DNA of 64,000 nucleotides, taken from assembly GCF_001704155.1 (NCBI RefSeq), contig NZ_CP016294.1, forward strand, positions 2,291,501 through 2,355,500, read 5' to 3'. Positions 37,591 to 45,313 of the stretch are shown here, one piece after another. Position 1 is the stretch's first letter. The number at the start of each line of letters is the position of its first letter. The stretch is from Stenotrophomonas rhizophila (GTDB taxonomy: Bacteria > Pseudomonadota > Gammaproteobacteria > Xanthomonadales > Xanthomonadaceae). The notes below the pieces were generated by a model that saw only the letters and a list, made by a program, of their open reading frames with translations, ran no database searches and was not told the DNA's origin. The translations under genes were made by a program, and so were the position numbers.

Positions 37591-37851
37591 TCAGCCGCGC
37601 GGCTGACGCTTGGCCGGGACCGACTCAAGGCGCTGGACGCGGCTTTCGATCTGATCCAGGCGCTGGTTGGCCTGCTGGGCCGACTGGTTGGCCGATTCGG
37701 CGCTCTGGGCTGCGCCCTGCACCTTCGTGTCCAGCGAGTCGAGGCGCGAGTTGATGGTGGCAAACTCGTCCTTATAGGTGGCGCAACCGCCAAGGCCCAA
37801 GGTGGCAACGAGCGCCACGCCCAACACCACATTCTTCTTGGTCATCATCAT
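37591..37851 (-). CDS. Lpp-like small outer-membrane lipoprotein
   Basis: The 86-residue lipoprotein has a lipobox (LGLGGC) and then a continuous heptad helix (INSRLDSLDTKVQGAAQSAESANQ and on), as in Lpp and the alanine-zipper lipoproteins. Unlike E. coli Lpp it ends in KRQPRG rather than Lys, so covalent attachment to peptidoglycan by the classical route is doubtful. GGAG lies eight bases before the first of three consecutive ATGs, so 37851 is the likely start. A terminator-like hairpin follows. Confidence 0.85.
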   Translation of the reverse strand: MMMTKKNVVLGVALVATLGLGGCATYKDEFATINSRLDSLDTKVQGAAQSAESANQSAQQANQRLDQIESRVQRLESVPAKRQPRG

Positions 37852-38272
37852 TTCCAGTACTCCTTCTTGGGTCTTCAGGTAAATAGAGCCCCCTCTGCCG
37901 GACCAATCATGACGCTGCGATACGTACATGGATTGTGAAGACCTGAACCGGCGTTCGGACTCTGTTCTGCCAAGCCGCCACTTGACCATCCAAGCCGGAA
38001 AGTCAACCCTTTTCAGCGTTCCGCCGGCGAGGGATCGCGCACTCCTTTCGCCCTTGCGGTACTTCCCGGTCAGCAATACCGCATGGGGCGCCTGTAGGGT
38101 CATTGCGAGGGGGCGACAGCGTCCGCTGCTCTGCTGCCATGCCGTGATCGTCCATCCGGCCGCCCGTTGCCGCATCCAGAATCAGGGCTCGCAATGCCTC
38201 CCCCATTTGGGGGTGCCTGCCGTGCCAGCCTGTCCGCCTGCGGCTTCCCCGCTGAATGCGCCCTCTCACGGG
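37852..38272. other. Long intergenic region upstream of the Lpp-like gene
   Basis: No credible gene is seen in these 420 bases. A CCCCCA/TGGGGG hairpin with a two-base loop sits at 38199-38212, 60 bases after the DUF1254 gene stop, and may help terminate it. The part near 37852-37950 should carry the Lpp-type promoter. A small RNA cannot be excluded. Confidence 0.4.
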
Positions 38273-39763
38273 CTATGGGGTGGCGTCCCCTGCCTTCTCC
38301 ACCGGCGGGGTTTGCCAACGGTTTTCGAGCAACTCAGGCTTGGGGCGGTAGTAGCGCATGAACATTACGAACGGACCCTCGGGCGCCGGCAGCCAGTTGG
38401 CCTGTTTGTCCTTGCCAGGGGACTGGTTCTGGATGTAGATCGTCAACCCGCCATCGGCATCCTTCTTGAGCTCCGGCAACATCGGTGAATTGATCAGATA
38501 GCGATTGATCGGATTCTTGACCAGCAACTGCTGGGGGAGTCCGTACATGGTGACAGACCAGAATGCATCGACTGGCGGCAGCTCCCCCTTCGCGAAGTGC
38601 AGCGTGTATCGGCCTTTGCTGCCATCGAGCGGCTGGCCGCTGGCATCCTTGTCAAGAATGGGGTACATCGCTTCTTCACGCGAGTTGGCGCCAATACCCA
38701 CCTGGGTTCCGGTGGCGCGCGCGACGTAATCGTTCTTGAGGAAATCCCGGTTGCCAAACAGTGTATCGGTCTTACCACCCAATGATGCGCGCTTGGCGTC
38801 GATCTGCTTCTGCCCCTCGGCCATCCCCTCTTTGAGTGCTGCCTGCATCTCCGGCGACAGGCTGCCAGCGTCGAACGGCTGTCCCGGTTTGATGCCCAGC
38901 ATGGCGAAGCGCTCGCGCAGTGCGGTCTCGCTTGGGTGCGCCGGTTGTGCAAACTGCAGGAGAAATGCCAGCTGGTTGAAGAATTCGAGGGAGGTGCGGT
39001 CCTCCGCCGGGGGCGTCGGCTTGATCCATTGGATTTCCGGGGCAGCCGGTGGCGCAGCGCCCCCGGCAAATGCCGACAGCGGCTGAACCCCATAGCCGGC
39101 CTGTATCTTCTTTACGTTGTCGAGATCGCCGGGATTGAACAGCTGCGTGCGCCCGACCACGCTGACCAGGTCGGTCTCGGACCGGATCACTTTGGTGATA
39201 CCCGCCGGTGCTTCGCCCTTCCAGCCGGGCCCGGCAATGAGGAAGCTTCCTCCATCGTTGCCGGTTGCACGGCTCCCGATGTAGTCGAAGTTGAAGGTGT
39301 ACAGATCCATCAGCTGGAAGACGAAGTATCTGTCCTTTTCCATCTTGGGCACGGTAATGACCACCGGTTCCGCCCGCAGGTCCAGCATGGCAAACGAATA
39401 AGGCGTGTCCGAGTTCGGCGTTACGAACGCGGTGTCTTCGGGCGTGAACACACGGGCGATGTTCAGAATGGAGTTGAACGGACCCTTGTACTGGGGATTG
39501 CCCTTGTCGACATTGAACGCGTACACCGTTTTGTAGGTATCCACCATAGGTACCCCATACACGTAGGCGTCACGGGCAATCTCTCTTGCCTCATCGGCCG
39601 AAGGGGCCGCAGAGGGCGTGGTTGACCGTTGCGCCGGGGATGGCGTAACCGTTGCACCTGTCTCCTTTTCGGGCGATTTTCCGCCGCACGCGGTGAGGGA
39701 CAGGCAGCAGGCCAGGGCCATGCCGAGCAATGTGGCAGCGGAGTGTGTTTGACGGATGTACAT
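38273..39763 (-). CDS. DUF1254/DUF1214 lipoprotein
   Basis: The 496-residue protein has a lipoprotein signal (LACCLSLTACGG), then a Thr/Ser/Pro-rich linker. A DUF1254 domain follows (EIARDAYVYGVPMVDTYKTVY, VTPNSDTPYSFAMLDLRAEP), and a C-terminal DUF1214 domain (SKGRYTLHFAKGELPPVDAFWSVTMYG, YLINSPMLPELKKDADGGLTIYIQ). Proteins with both domains are widespread, periplasmic and uncharacterised, sometimes linked to stress or lipid-related loci. The gene is alone on its transcript, with hairpins on both sides. Function is unknown. Confidence 0.9.
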   Translation of the reverse strand: MYIRQTHSAATLLGMALACCLSLTACGGKSPEKETGATVTPSPAQRSTTPSAAPSADEAREIARDAYVYGVPMVDTYKTVYAFNVDKGNPQYKGPFNSILNIARVFTPEDTAFVTPNSDTPYSFAMLDLRAEPVVITVPKMEKDRYFVFQLMDLYTFNFDYIGSRATGNDGGSFLIAGPGWKGEAPAGITKVIRSETDLVSVVGRTQLFNPGDLDNVKKIQAGYGVQPLSAFAGGAAPPAAPEIQWIKPTPPAEDRTSLEFFNQLAFLLQFAQPAHPSETALRERFAMLGIKPGQPFDAGSLSPEMQAALKEGMAEGQKQIDAKRASLGGKTDTLFGNRDFLKNDYVARATGTQVGIGANSREEAMYPILDKDASGQPLDGSKGRYTLHFAKGELPPVDAFWSVTMYGLPQQLLVKNPINRYLINSPMLPELKKDADGGLTIYIQNQSPGKDKQANWLPAPEGPFVMFMRYYRPKPELLENRWQTPPVEKAGDATP

Positions 39764-39850
39764 GGGATCCAGGTCAGCCTCAGGCAGAGGGGAACAGTCC
39801 CACTGTCGTCGTCAGGATCTTTGCCGGCAAGAGGAGTTACACGCAGGCCG

Positions 39851-39870
39851 GCTCGGTATTTCTACCGAGC
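39851..39870. terminator. Perfect hairpin after the second L,D-transpeptidase gene
   Basis: GCTCGGTA and TACCGAGC form an 8-base-pair stem with a 4-base loop, 14 bases after the L,D-transpeptidase stop at 39884. There is no strong T tract, so termination may be weak or rho-dependent. Confidence 0.45.
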
Positions 39871-39883
39871 GACGCCGGTGCCA

Positions 39884-40897
39884 TTAAAGCGCCGGCTGCT
39901 CGGCATTCAGCACCTGCAATGCCGGACCCGTGGAGTCGGGCAGCACATGCTGGTCGGTTACCAGCAGTACCACCCCCGGGCTCATCAGCGGCCGCAGCGC
40001 GGCACGGAACCCCTCGGGCAGCAGCACGCGCTGCTCGTCGGCCTGGCTTACCACGGTGCCACGGGCCGCTTCCTCGCCCGGAATGCCAACCTCTACCCAT
40101 GAGGGTTCGGTTGCCGGCGCGTTGCTGCTGGCAACCATGTACGCGCGCGTTCCTTCACGCGCTGCGCCATCGCGGAAATCCACGCGCGAACGGCCGATTT
40201 CCTTGCCGTCACGGTATGCGAACAGGCGGCGGTCACTGGTGCTGAGCAACAGCGACACCACGCCGGTGGGTGCAACGTCAGGCTGCCAGCGGAACGCCTC
40301 CTGCGTGCCCAGCGGTACGGACAGCACTTCCTTGCCGGTGCCCGGGTCGATCGGGCTGGCCACGCGGGGGTGCACCAGCGTCGGATCGGACACGCCCTCC
40401 TTGGAGATCACCACCACCATGCCCATGTTGGTCGCCCCGAACAGCCGCCGGGCAAACTCGGTGGGCAGGTGCACGCAGCCATGGGATTCCGGGTACCCCG
40501 GCAATCCGCCGGCATGCAGTGCAATGCCATCCCAGGTCAGGCGTTCCTGGTACGGCATGGCCGCGTCGTTGTACTTGCTGGAATGGTGGTCCTTGTCCTT
40601 CTGCAGGATGGTGAACACACCCGTGGGCGTTTCGTGACCGGGCTTGCCGGTGCTCACCGTGGACACGGCTTCCAGCAGGCCGTTGCGGTACACGTAGGCG
40701 CGCTGTTCGGTGATGCTGACCACCACCGCCATCGGGCCCATCGCTTTGGAATCCCTGCCCCACACCCACTCGCCCGGCTTGAGCGCGGCGGGCGACGTGT
40801 TGGCCGGGCTGGAACTGGGCGCGCCCCATGAAGGCGTGGCCAGGGCCTGCCCGGCAGACATCATCAGCGCAATCAGCAACAGGCCAGATTTCATCAT
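39884..40897 (-). CDS. Second L,D-transpeptidase (YkuD family)
   Basis: The 337-residue protein has a signal peptide (LLLIALMMSAGQALA) and a YkuD domain with SITEQRAYVYRNGLLEAVS, TPTGVFTILQKDKDHHSSKY and the catalytic SHGCVHLP. The last 150 residues form a second, unassigned domain with a repeated beta pattern, making the protein longer than the YkuD core. Such enzymes act on peptidoglycan cross-links in the periplasm. It is not the paralog nearest to the 36751 enzyme, since the sequences outside the motif differ. Confidence 0.88.
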   Translation of the reverse strand: MMKSGLLLIALMMSAGQALATPSWGAPSSSPANTSPAALKPGEWVWGRDSKAMGPMAVVVSITEQRAYVYRNGLLEAVSTVSTGKPGHETPTGVFTILQKDKDHHSSKYNDAAMPYQERLTWDGIALHAGGLPGYPESHGCVHLPTEFARRLFGATNMGMVVVISKEGVSDPTLVHPRVASPIDPGTGKEVLSVPLGTQEAFRWQPDVAPTGVVSLLLSTSDRRLFAYRDGKEIGRSRVDFRDGAAREGTRAYMVASSNAPATEPSWVEVGIPGEEAARGTVVSQADEQRVLLPEGFRAALRPLMSPGVVLLVTDQHVLPDSTGPALQVLNAEQPAL

Positions 40898-40918
40898 GAG
40901 GGGCGTCCAGCAGTGGGT

Positions 40919-41287
40919 TCAGGCCGATGGTAACGCGATAACCGAGCCTCCCAGCACCTGCCAGCCGCTCGCCGTTTTCACCCAGAAGCGGCAGTACCTG
41001 AAGTTCCCTGCGAACGCAGCGCCGTCGAACGTGCCTGCCAGTTCGGCTGTTACCGAGGTTACAGCGGCCTGCCCTTGCGCGGAGATCTCTACAGATCGCC
41101 ACTCTGCCAAGGTGAGCTTCTGGCGTCCGGAACGGTGCAGCGAAAGATCATCCTGCTTGTGAAAAACATCGCCTGACGGCCCCACGAAGATCAGGTCGTC
41201 TGCGATCAGGGATTCCAGGGCCTCCACGTCGCTGGTGAGCATCGCAATGCGCAGGGCTTCCTCGTGCTGCCGGATTTCAGTATCCAT
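40919..41287 (-). CDS. NTF2-like protein (DUF4440)
   Basis: The 122-residue protein fits the DUF4440/NTF2-like fold of small alpha-beta barrels: EEALRIAMLTSDVEALESLIADDLIFVGPSGDV at the start and RYCRFWVKTASGWQVLGGSVIAL at the end. No signal peptide is present. Members bind diverse small molecules or act as isomerases and esterases, but specific function cannot be read here. It lies 21 bases after the L,D-transpeptidase start on the same strand and upstream in transcription. Confidence 0.82.
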   Translation of the reverse strand: MDTEIRQHEEALRIAMLTSDVEALESLIADDLIFVGPSGDVFHKQDDLSLHRSGRQKLTLAEWRSVEISAQGQAAVTSVTAELAGTFDGAAFAGNFRYCRFWVKTASGWQVLGGSVIALPSA

Positions 41288-41312
41288 GCGGACTCCATGA
41301 AAGTGGTTGGCG

Positions 41313-41999
41313 TTACTGTTGTGCTGCTTCTGGTGCCAGCGTATGGATTACTTTGCCCTGCGCATCCAGGAACTCGATGGCGCCGTAGCCTTCCGGGGTG
41401 ACGGTCAAGCGCAGCCTGGCCCGGTCCTGTTTGTCGTTGAGCGCGATGGCCGGCGTGCCGTCGGCACCCACCACCATCTGGATCCGTGTGGGTGTCTGCA
41501 CCCCCGGAATCAGGCGGTTGTCCAGGCGGGGTTCGCGAATCAACGGCGGTGCCTGGTTGATCGAAAAGCGCACCTCGCCATCCGGTGAGACGCGCCAGCC
41601 GATGGCATCCATGGCGGGGTGGTCCAAGGCGAGCACGGCCATGCCACCATCCACGTCCGCGGTACCGAAGCCGCCGCGCTCACTGCCCTTGTCGTCGTAC
41701 AGCACCATGCCCGCCACATTGAAGGCGCGCTTGTACTGAATGCCGTCGATGATCGGCGCGGGCGTCTGGCCCGAAAGGGTCATGCGGATCACGCCCTTTT
41801 CGTCAACGATGTCGATGCGGCGTGCGGTGATGCGGTCGCTGTCCGCTGCTTCCACACGGGTCTGCGGCGACCTGCTGACGATGACCTTCTGCAGCTGCTC
41901 GACGGAGGGGCGCTTGGGGCTGGCAGGCTCCGCCGCGTGTGCATGCGGGGCCGGAGACGATACGGCGAAGGCAATGATGATGCAGTTCAGCGCTTTCAT
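41313..41999 (-). CDS. Secreted beta-rich protein of unknown function
   Basis: The 228-residue protein has a signal peptide (IIIAFAVSSPAPHAHAAE) and a body made of repeated short beta segments of the kind RIDIVDEKGVIRMTLSG, GMVLYDDKGSERGGFG and IEFLDAQGKVIHTLAPE. I do not recognise the family by name. The repeated DxxG turns suggest a beta-propeller-like or solenoid fold. The ATG at 41999 overlaps the stop of the metallo-beta-lactamase-fold gene as ATGA, so the two are coupled, which suggests a shared envelope role. Confidence 0.7.
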   Translation of the reverse strand: MKALNCIIIAFAVSSPAPHAHAAEPASPKRPSVEQLQKVIVSRSPQTRVEAADSDRITARRIDIVDEKGVIRMTLSGQTPAPIIDGIQYKRAFNVAGMVLYDDKGSERGGFGTADVDGGMAVLALDHPAMDAIGWRVSPDGEVRFSINQAPPLIREPRLDNRLIPGVQTPTRIQMVVGADGTPAIALNDKQDRARLRLTVTPEGYGAIEFLDAQGKVIHTLAPEAAQQ

Positions 42000-42850
42000 A
42001 GGCTCCCTTCCGGCCACGGCAACCACGTGCCCGGCTCCATGATCTGCAAAGGGATATCCCGCTCGCGTGCGGCCTGGCGAACCCTGCCAAGCGGATCATC
42101 CACTTCGACATACTTGTCCATTCCGCTGACACCGTAGTGAATCGGCACCAGCACCCGAGCGCCGAGGATAACCGCAGCGGCCACCGCCTGCTCGGGCGTG
42201 AGCACGCCCGGCTGGCCACTTGCCGGATCGCGCCAGCCGAAGCGCGCGCCATTGATCGGGAGAAACGCTGCATCGAACGGGCCAAACTGGCGGCCGATGC
42301 GCCACCAGTTGCCATGCCACTGGGTATCGCCGCCGTGGAAGATGCGCCGCCCGCCGGCCGAGACAACCCATGAGACCTGCGTATCCCCGTAACCATCCGA
42401 TGCAGGCACCGGCGTGGCGGTGAAGTCGCCCAGCAGCTGCGGCTCCCACAGCGCACTGGGGCGGGCACGCGCGCCCTGCGGCCACGGTGAGGGCTGCAAA
42501 CCTGCCGGATACGCCAACACCCCGCCGTTCTTGAGCGCGGTCGCTACTGCGGTGCCATCGAAGTGGTCCGAATGGGTGTGGGTGACCAGTACGTGGGTTT
42601 CGCCGACCGCATCGGCCACCGGCACCAGCCGGTCAGGTAGTGCCCTGCCCCATGCCTCTGGACTGACCAGCGGATCAATCAGCAGCGTGCTGTCGGGCAA
42701 CTGCAGCCGCACTCCTGCCCATGCCAGTCGCTGGGCGCGCAGGGTTCTGGGCACTGCCGCTGCTGCCAGCGCCCCGAACGGAAGCAGCGTCGCCGCTGCC
42801 GCGCCCGCGCATCCCACAAGGAAGCGCCGACGGTGATTGAGGTCATTCAT
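41996..42850 (-). CDS. Metallo-beta-lactamase-fold hydrolase, Tat-type signal
   Basis: The 284-residue protein has a twin-Arg-like signal (NHRRRFLVGCAGAAAATL). The metal site has HTHSDHFDGTA (HxHxDH) plus later metal ligands in FHGGDTQWHGNWW and VPIHYGVSG. The order of motifs is that of UlaG/RomA-like N-acyl phosphatidylethanolamine phospholipase D relatives rather than class B lactamases. The substrate is unknown. It is coupled by ATGA overlaps both upstream, to a 49-residue fragment, and downstream, to the secreted beta-rich protein. Confidence 0.88.
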   Translation of the reverse strand: MNDLNHRRRFLVGCAGAAAATLLPFGALAAAAVPRTLRAQRLAWAGVRLQLPDSTLLIDPLVSPEAWGRALPDRLVPVADAVGETHVLVTHTHSDHFDGTAVATALKNGGVLAYPAGLQPSPWPQGARARPSALWEPQLLGDFTATPVPASDGYGDTQVSWVVSAGGRRIFHGGDTQWHGNWWRIGRQFGPFDAAFLPINGARFGWRDPASGQPGVLTPEQAVAAAVILGARVLVPIHYGVSGMDKYVEVDDPLGRVRQAARERDIPLQIMEPGTWLPWPEGSL

Positions 42851-42996
42851 GCTTCTTGCTCCCGGGCGGCATCGGCCTCCCTGCCCAGCGAGTCGACCAG
42901 CAGCGCCCGGTCGCCATCCATGAATGCGGTGGCGACCGATTCCACCTCTTCACCGACGAACATCACCACATCTGTTGCCAGCTCCTGGATTCGCAT
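42847..42996 (-). pseudogene. N-terminal fragment of another metallo-beta-lactamase-fold gene
   Basis: A 49-residue frame (starting MRIQELATDVVMFVG, ending READAAREQEA) matches the first 45-50 residues of typical metallo-beta-lactamase-fold hydrolases, which read as VESVATAFMDGDRALLVDSL. The metal-binding HxHxDH part is missing. Its TGA overlaps the ATG of the intact hydrolase as ATGA. It looks like the start of a lost gene that still serves as a translational leader, or a fusion scar from a deletion between two related genes. Confidence 0.65.
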
Positions 42997-43074
42997 TACG
43001 TACACCCCGTTGACAGGATGGGCATCGTGGCCAACCGACCGGGGCGTGACAAACGAGTATTTTCGCCCTTCGCC

Positions 43075-43087
43075 TTAGAAAATCTAA
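43075..43087. promoter_or_regulatory. LysR-type operator TTAGAAAATCTAA
   Basis: A perfect TTAGA-N3-TCTAA palindrome has the T-N11-A form of LysR-type sites. It lies nine bases before the LysR start and 78 bases upstream of the divergent hydrolase leader, in the position expected for autoregulation and activation of the divergent operon. Confidence 0.75.
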
Positions 43088-43096
43088 TGCGATACG

Positions 43097-44047
43097 ATGC
43101 GGACGACTCCGCTCTGCCAGGCGCCTGTGAAAACTCGACCCGCCGCCCCGCTCAATGCCCTGCGTACGTTTGAAGCGGCGGCGCGCCACCTGAGCTTCAA
43201 CGGCGCGGCCAGTGAGTTGTTCGTCACCCCCGCGGCCGTCAGCCACCAGGTAAAGCATCTGGAAGAACACCTTGGCGTGAGCCTGTTCCAGCGCAACCAT
43301 CGCTCCGTGATGCTGACGCCGGAGGGCGCGGCCCTGGCGGCCACCGTGGGCGACCTGTTGGGGCAGCTGGACGTGGCGTTGGATCGCGCCCGCAAGCGAG
43401 CGCCGTCCGAGCTGAGGGTGACCACCATGGAATCGTTCGCGGCAAAGTGGCTGGTGCCCCGGCTGCACCGTTTCCAGCACGCATTCCCGGACGTACGGGT
43501 GCGGATCGACACCAGCGACGAGCACGCGGACTTTCTGCGCGGTGGATTCGATGTGGGCATCCGCTATGGAGCGGGCAACTACGCTGGCGTCCGTGCCGAA
43601 GTACTGATGCAGGCGCCTGCATTCCCCGTATGCTCGCCCACACTGCTGGGCGCCAACCCGCACGGATTGGAGCACCCTGACGATCTGCGCCACTACACAC
43701 TGCTGCACGATGAGGGTGCAACAGGCCGCGCTGGGGTTCCTGCGTGGTCGGATTGGTTGGCGGCGGCAGGCGCCACAAACGTGAACGCCGCGTCGGGCCC
43801 GGTCTTCGCCAGCATCTATCTTGCGCAGGAAGCTGCAGTTTCAGGCCACGGTGTTGCGTTGGGCCTCGCTCCCCTCGTGGACGAAGACCTTCGTCAAGGC
43901 CGGTTGATGAAGCAGCTTGGCGTGCGCCTGGAGAATGCGTACGCGTTCTGGCTGATACGCCGTGACGTCTCCCAACAGCGCCCCGAGGTGGAAGCATTCT
44001 GCCACTGGCTGCGGCAGGAGCAGCAGCTCTCCGGTGCCCCATGTTGA
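43097..44047 (+). CDS. LysR-family regulator (GcvA-like)
   Basis: The 316-residue protein has a LysR winged helix-turn-helix (LNALRTFEAAARHLSFNGAA, FVTPAAVSHQVKHLEEHLG) and a GcvA-like effector domain (VDVALDRARKR then LRVTTMESFAAKWLVPRLHRF). It is divergent from the fragment-hydrolase-beta-rich protein operon, and a near-perfect LysR box lies in the short space between them, so it probably controls that operon. A GTG at 43127 is an alternative start nearer the conserved part. The last bases overlap the next gene's ATG. Confidence 0.9.
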   Translation: MRTTPLCQAPVKTRPAAPLNALRTFEAAARHLSFNGAASELFVTPAAVSHQVKHLEEHLGVSLFQRNHRSVMLTPEGAALAATVGDLLGQLDVALDRARKRAPSELRVTTMESFAAKWLVPRLHRFQHAFPDVRVRIDTSDEHADFLRGGFDVGIRYGAGNYAGVRAEVLMQAPAFPVCSPTLLGANPHGLEHPDDLRHYTLLHDEGATGRAGVPAWSDWLAAAGATNVNAASGPVFASIYLAQEAAVSGHGVALGLAPLVDEDLRQGRLMKQLGVRLENAYAFWLIRRDVSQQRPEVEAFCHWLRQEQQLSGAPC

Positions 44048-44388
44048 ACCTGCGGCTGGCGCAGCGGTGGGAGCGGCTGGGGAACAGGGATGCAGAGCTG
44101 GGCGTGATGTTGCTGTTCGCCCTGTTGGCCGGCCTGTTCGTCTGGGGCGCCTACGCCGTTGCCTATCCGGAACACGGCTGTGTCCGGATGGGCAAGGGCA
44201 ATAGCGGACCGCTGGAGTGCGACCCGCAGCGGCTGTTCAACTATGGCGTTGTGCTGCTGTCCATCGGGTTTCTCAGCACCAGCCCCATTTTTTACATCCT
44301 CTGGGGCTGGATGAGAGACATGGCGCGGCCGTTGTCGCTGAAAGAGGACCAGCCCGCCCAGAGTCAGTCAGCGAGTGAGCCGGGCTGA
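44041..44388 (+). CDS. Small two-span membrane protein downstream of LysR gene
   Basis: The 115-residue protein has two hydrophobic spans (ELGVMLLFALLAGLFVWGAY and YGVVLLSIGFLSTSPIFYIL) with two Cys in the loop (HGCVRMG and LECDPQ). I do not recognise it. Its ATG overlaps the LysR stop by 7 bases, so it is co-translated with the regulator. Its stop overlaps the end of the convergent next gene by about 20 bases. Confidence 0.65.
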   Translation: MLNLRLAQRWERLGNRDAELGVMLLFALLAGLFVWGAYAVAYPEHGCVRMGKGNSGPLECDPQRLFNYGVVLLSIGFLSTSPIFYILWGWMRDMARPLSLKEDQPAQSQSASEPG

Positions 44389-44766
44389 CACCCTGCAGGC
44401 AGGCACAACGGCTGGCGCCGGGGACATGTAGGTGACACTACCCGCGCAGACCTGGTAAGCGAAGGAAACGCTGGCGAGGCCAGCATCCGGTACGCGAGCC
44501 GTGTGCATGACCTCTCCCTTGGACGACAGCAGCCTGATGCGGGCCCCATCTGGACTGGCAGGGTTTCCAGGCGTTGTGAGCTCGAGATTGAAGCCGCTGG
44601 AGAGTTGAACGGATGCAGCTTGCCTGGATGGTAGCTTGAGATCCAGTGCGACAGGGGCCAAGGCATCCTGCTGTACTACGGCCGTGAACTGTACGGATGC
44701 GGGTGTGGCAGCGGATACGGAAAGAGATGCGCAGCAAAGCGACAGGACAGCGGTCACAGCCTTCAT
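44368..44766 (-). CDS. Small secreted protein of unknown function
   Basis: The 132-residue protein has a clear signal peptide (AVLSLCCASLSVSAATPAS) and a beta-rich body with LDLKLPSRQAASVQLSSGF and two late Cys residues (QVCAGSV and PACRVS) that may form a disulphide. No family is recognised. It is convergent with the small membrane-protein gene and has no same-strand neighbour nearby. Confidence 0.65.
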   Translation of the reverse strand: MKAVTAVLSLCCASLSVSAATPASVQFTAVVQQDALAPVALDLKLPSRQAASVQLSSGFNLELTTPGNPASPDGARIRLLSSKGEVMHTARVPDAGLASVSFAYQVCAGSVTYMSPAPAVVPACRVSARLTR

Positions 44767-45313
44767 CGTTCACCTCCAATGTGTCGGATTTACAGATTCC
44801 GGGCCCAGGCTACACGGTGATCATAGGGTGGCCCGGTTTCGGCAACAAGCGGGACGGTCTTCCCCTTCAGGCTTCGAGAAGAAGCCTGCATGATGCTTGT
44901 TGGGGTCCGTTTGATCACCCACTCAGACTGGCCAAGGCAAAGAAGAACGCCACGGCATCCGCAACGAGAATCCCGTAGGTCGCCCGTAGCGGGCTACCTT
45001 GGCAAAAGCGCGGCTGCGGGAGGCTGCCGGTAGCCGAAGCAGCGGCGATCAGCGGAACCGCCTGCTGCCCGACCGACAAAGCACCCGTAACCGGCATTTC
45101 GGGCCAGCGACCGCATTGCGGCGGATCGTGTGTGTCTGCATAGACCACTCCCTGACAAGGGGTCAGGAGAATCCAAGTGCAGGGGATTGATGGAAAAAGC
45201 GCAGGAGTGGCATATGACTAATGCATGGGAGGCATATATGACCTTCACAGCGTGCACGTCCCCCCAAATGCAACGATGCAAGGCGCAACCTGCCTCCCCC
45301 TCCCCGGTATCCT
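44767..45313. other. Intergenic region upstream of the glucan synthase
   Basis: No convincing gene is seen in 547 bases. A CAGGCTTC/GAAGCCTG hairpin lies at 44868-44888. A short leftward frame at 44915-45148 ending in a hydrophobic segment (GILVADAVAFFFALA) is possible but unsupported. The AT-rich stretch near 45205-45240 (CATATGACTAATGC) is the likeliest site for the glucan synthase promoter. Confidence 0.4.

Noticed and set aside
44915..45148. Short leftward frame with a hydrophobic end
   Set aside because: No ribosome site or conserved feature could be seen and it lies in a GC-rich spacer; listed only in the intergenic note.
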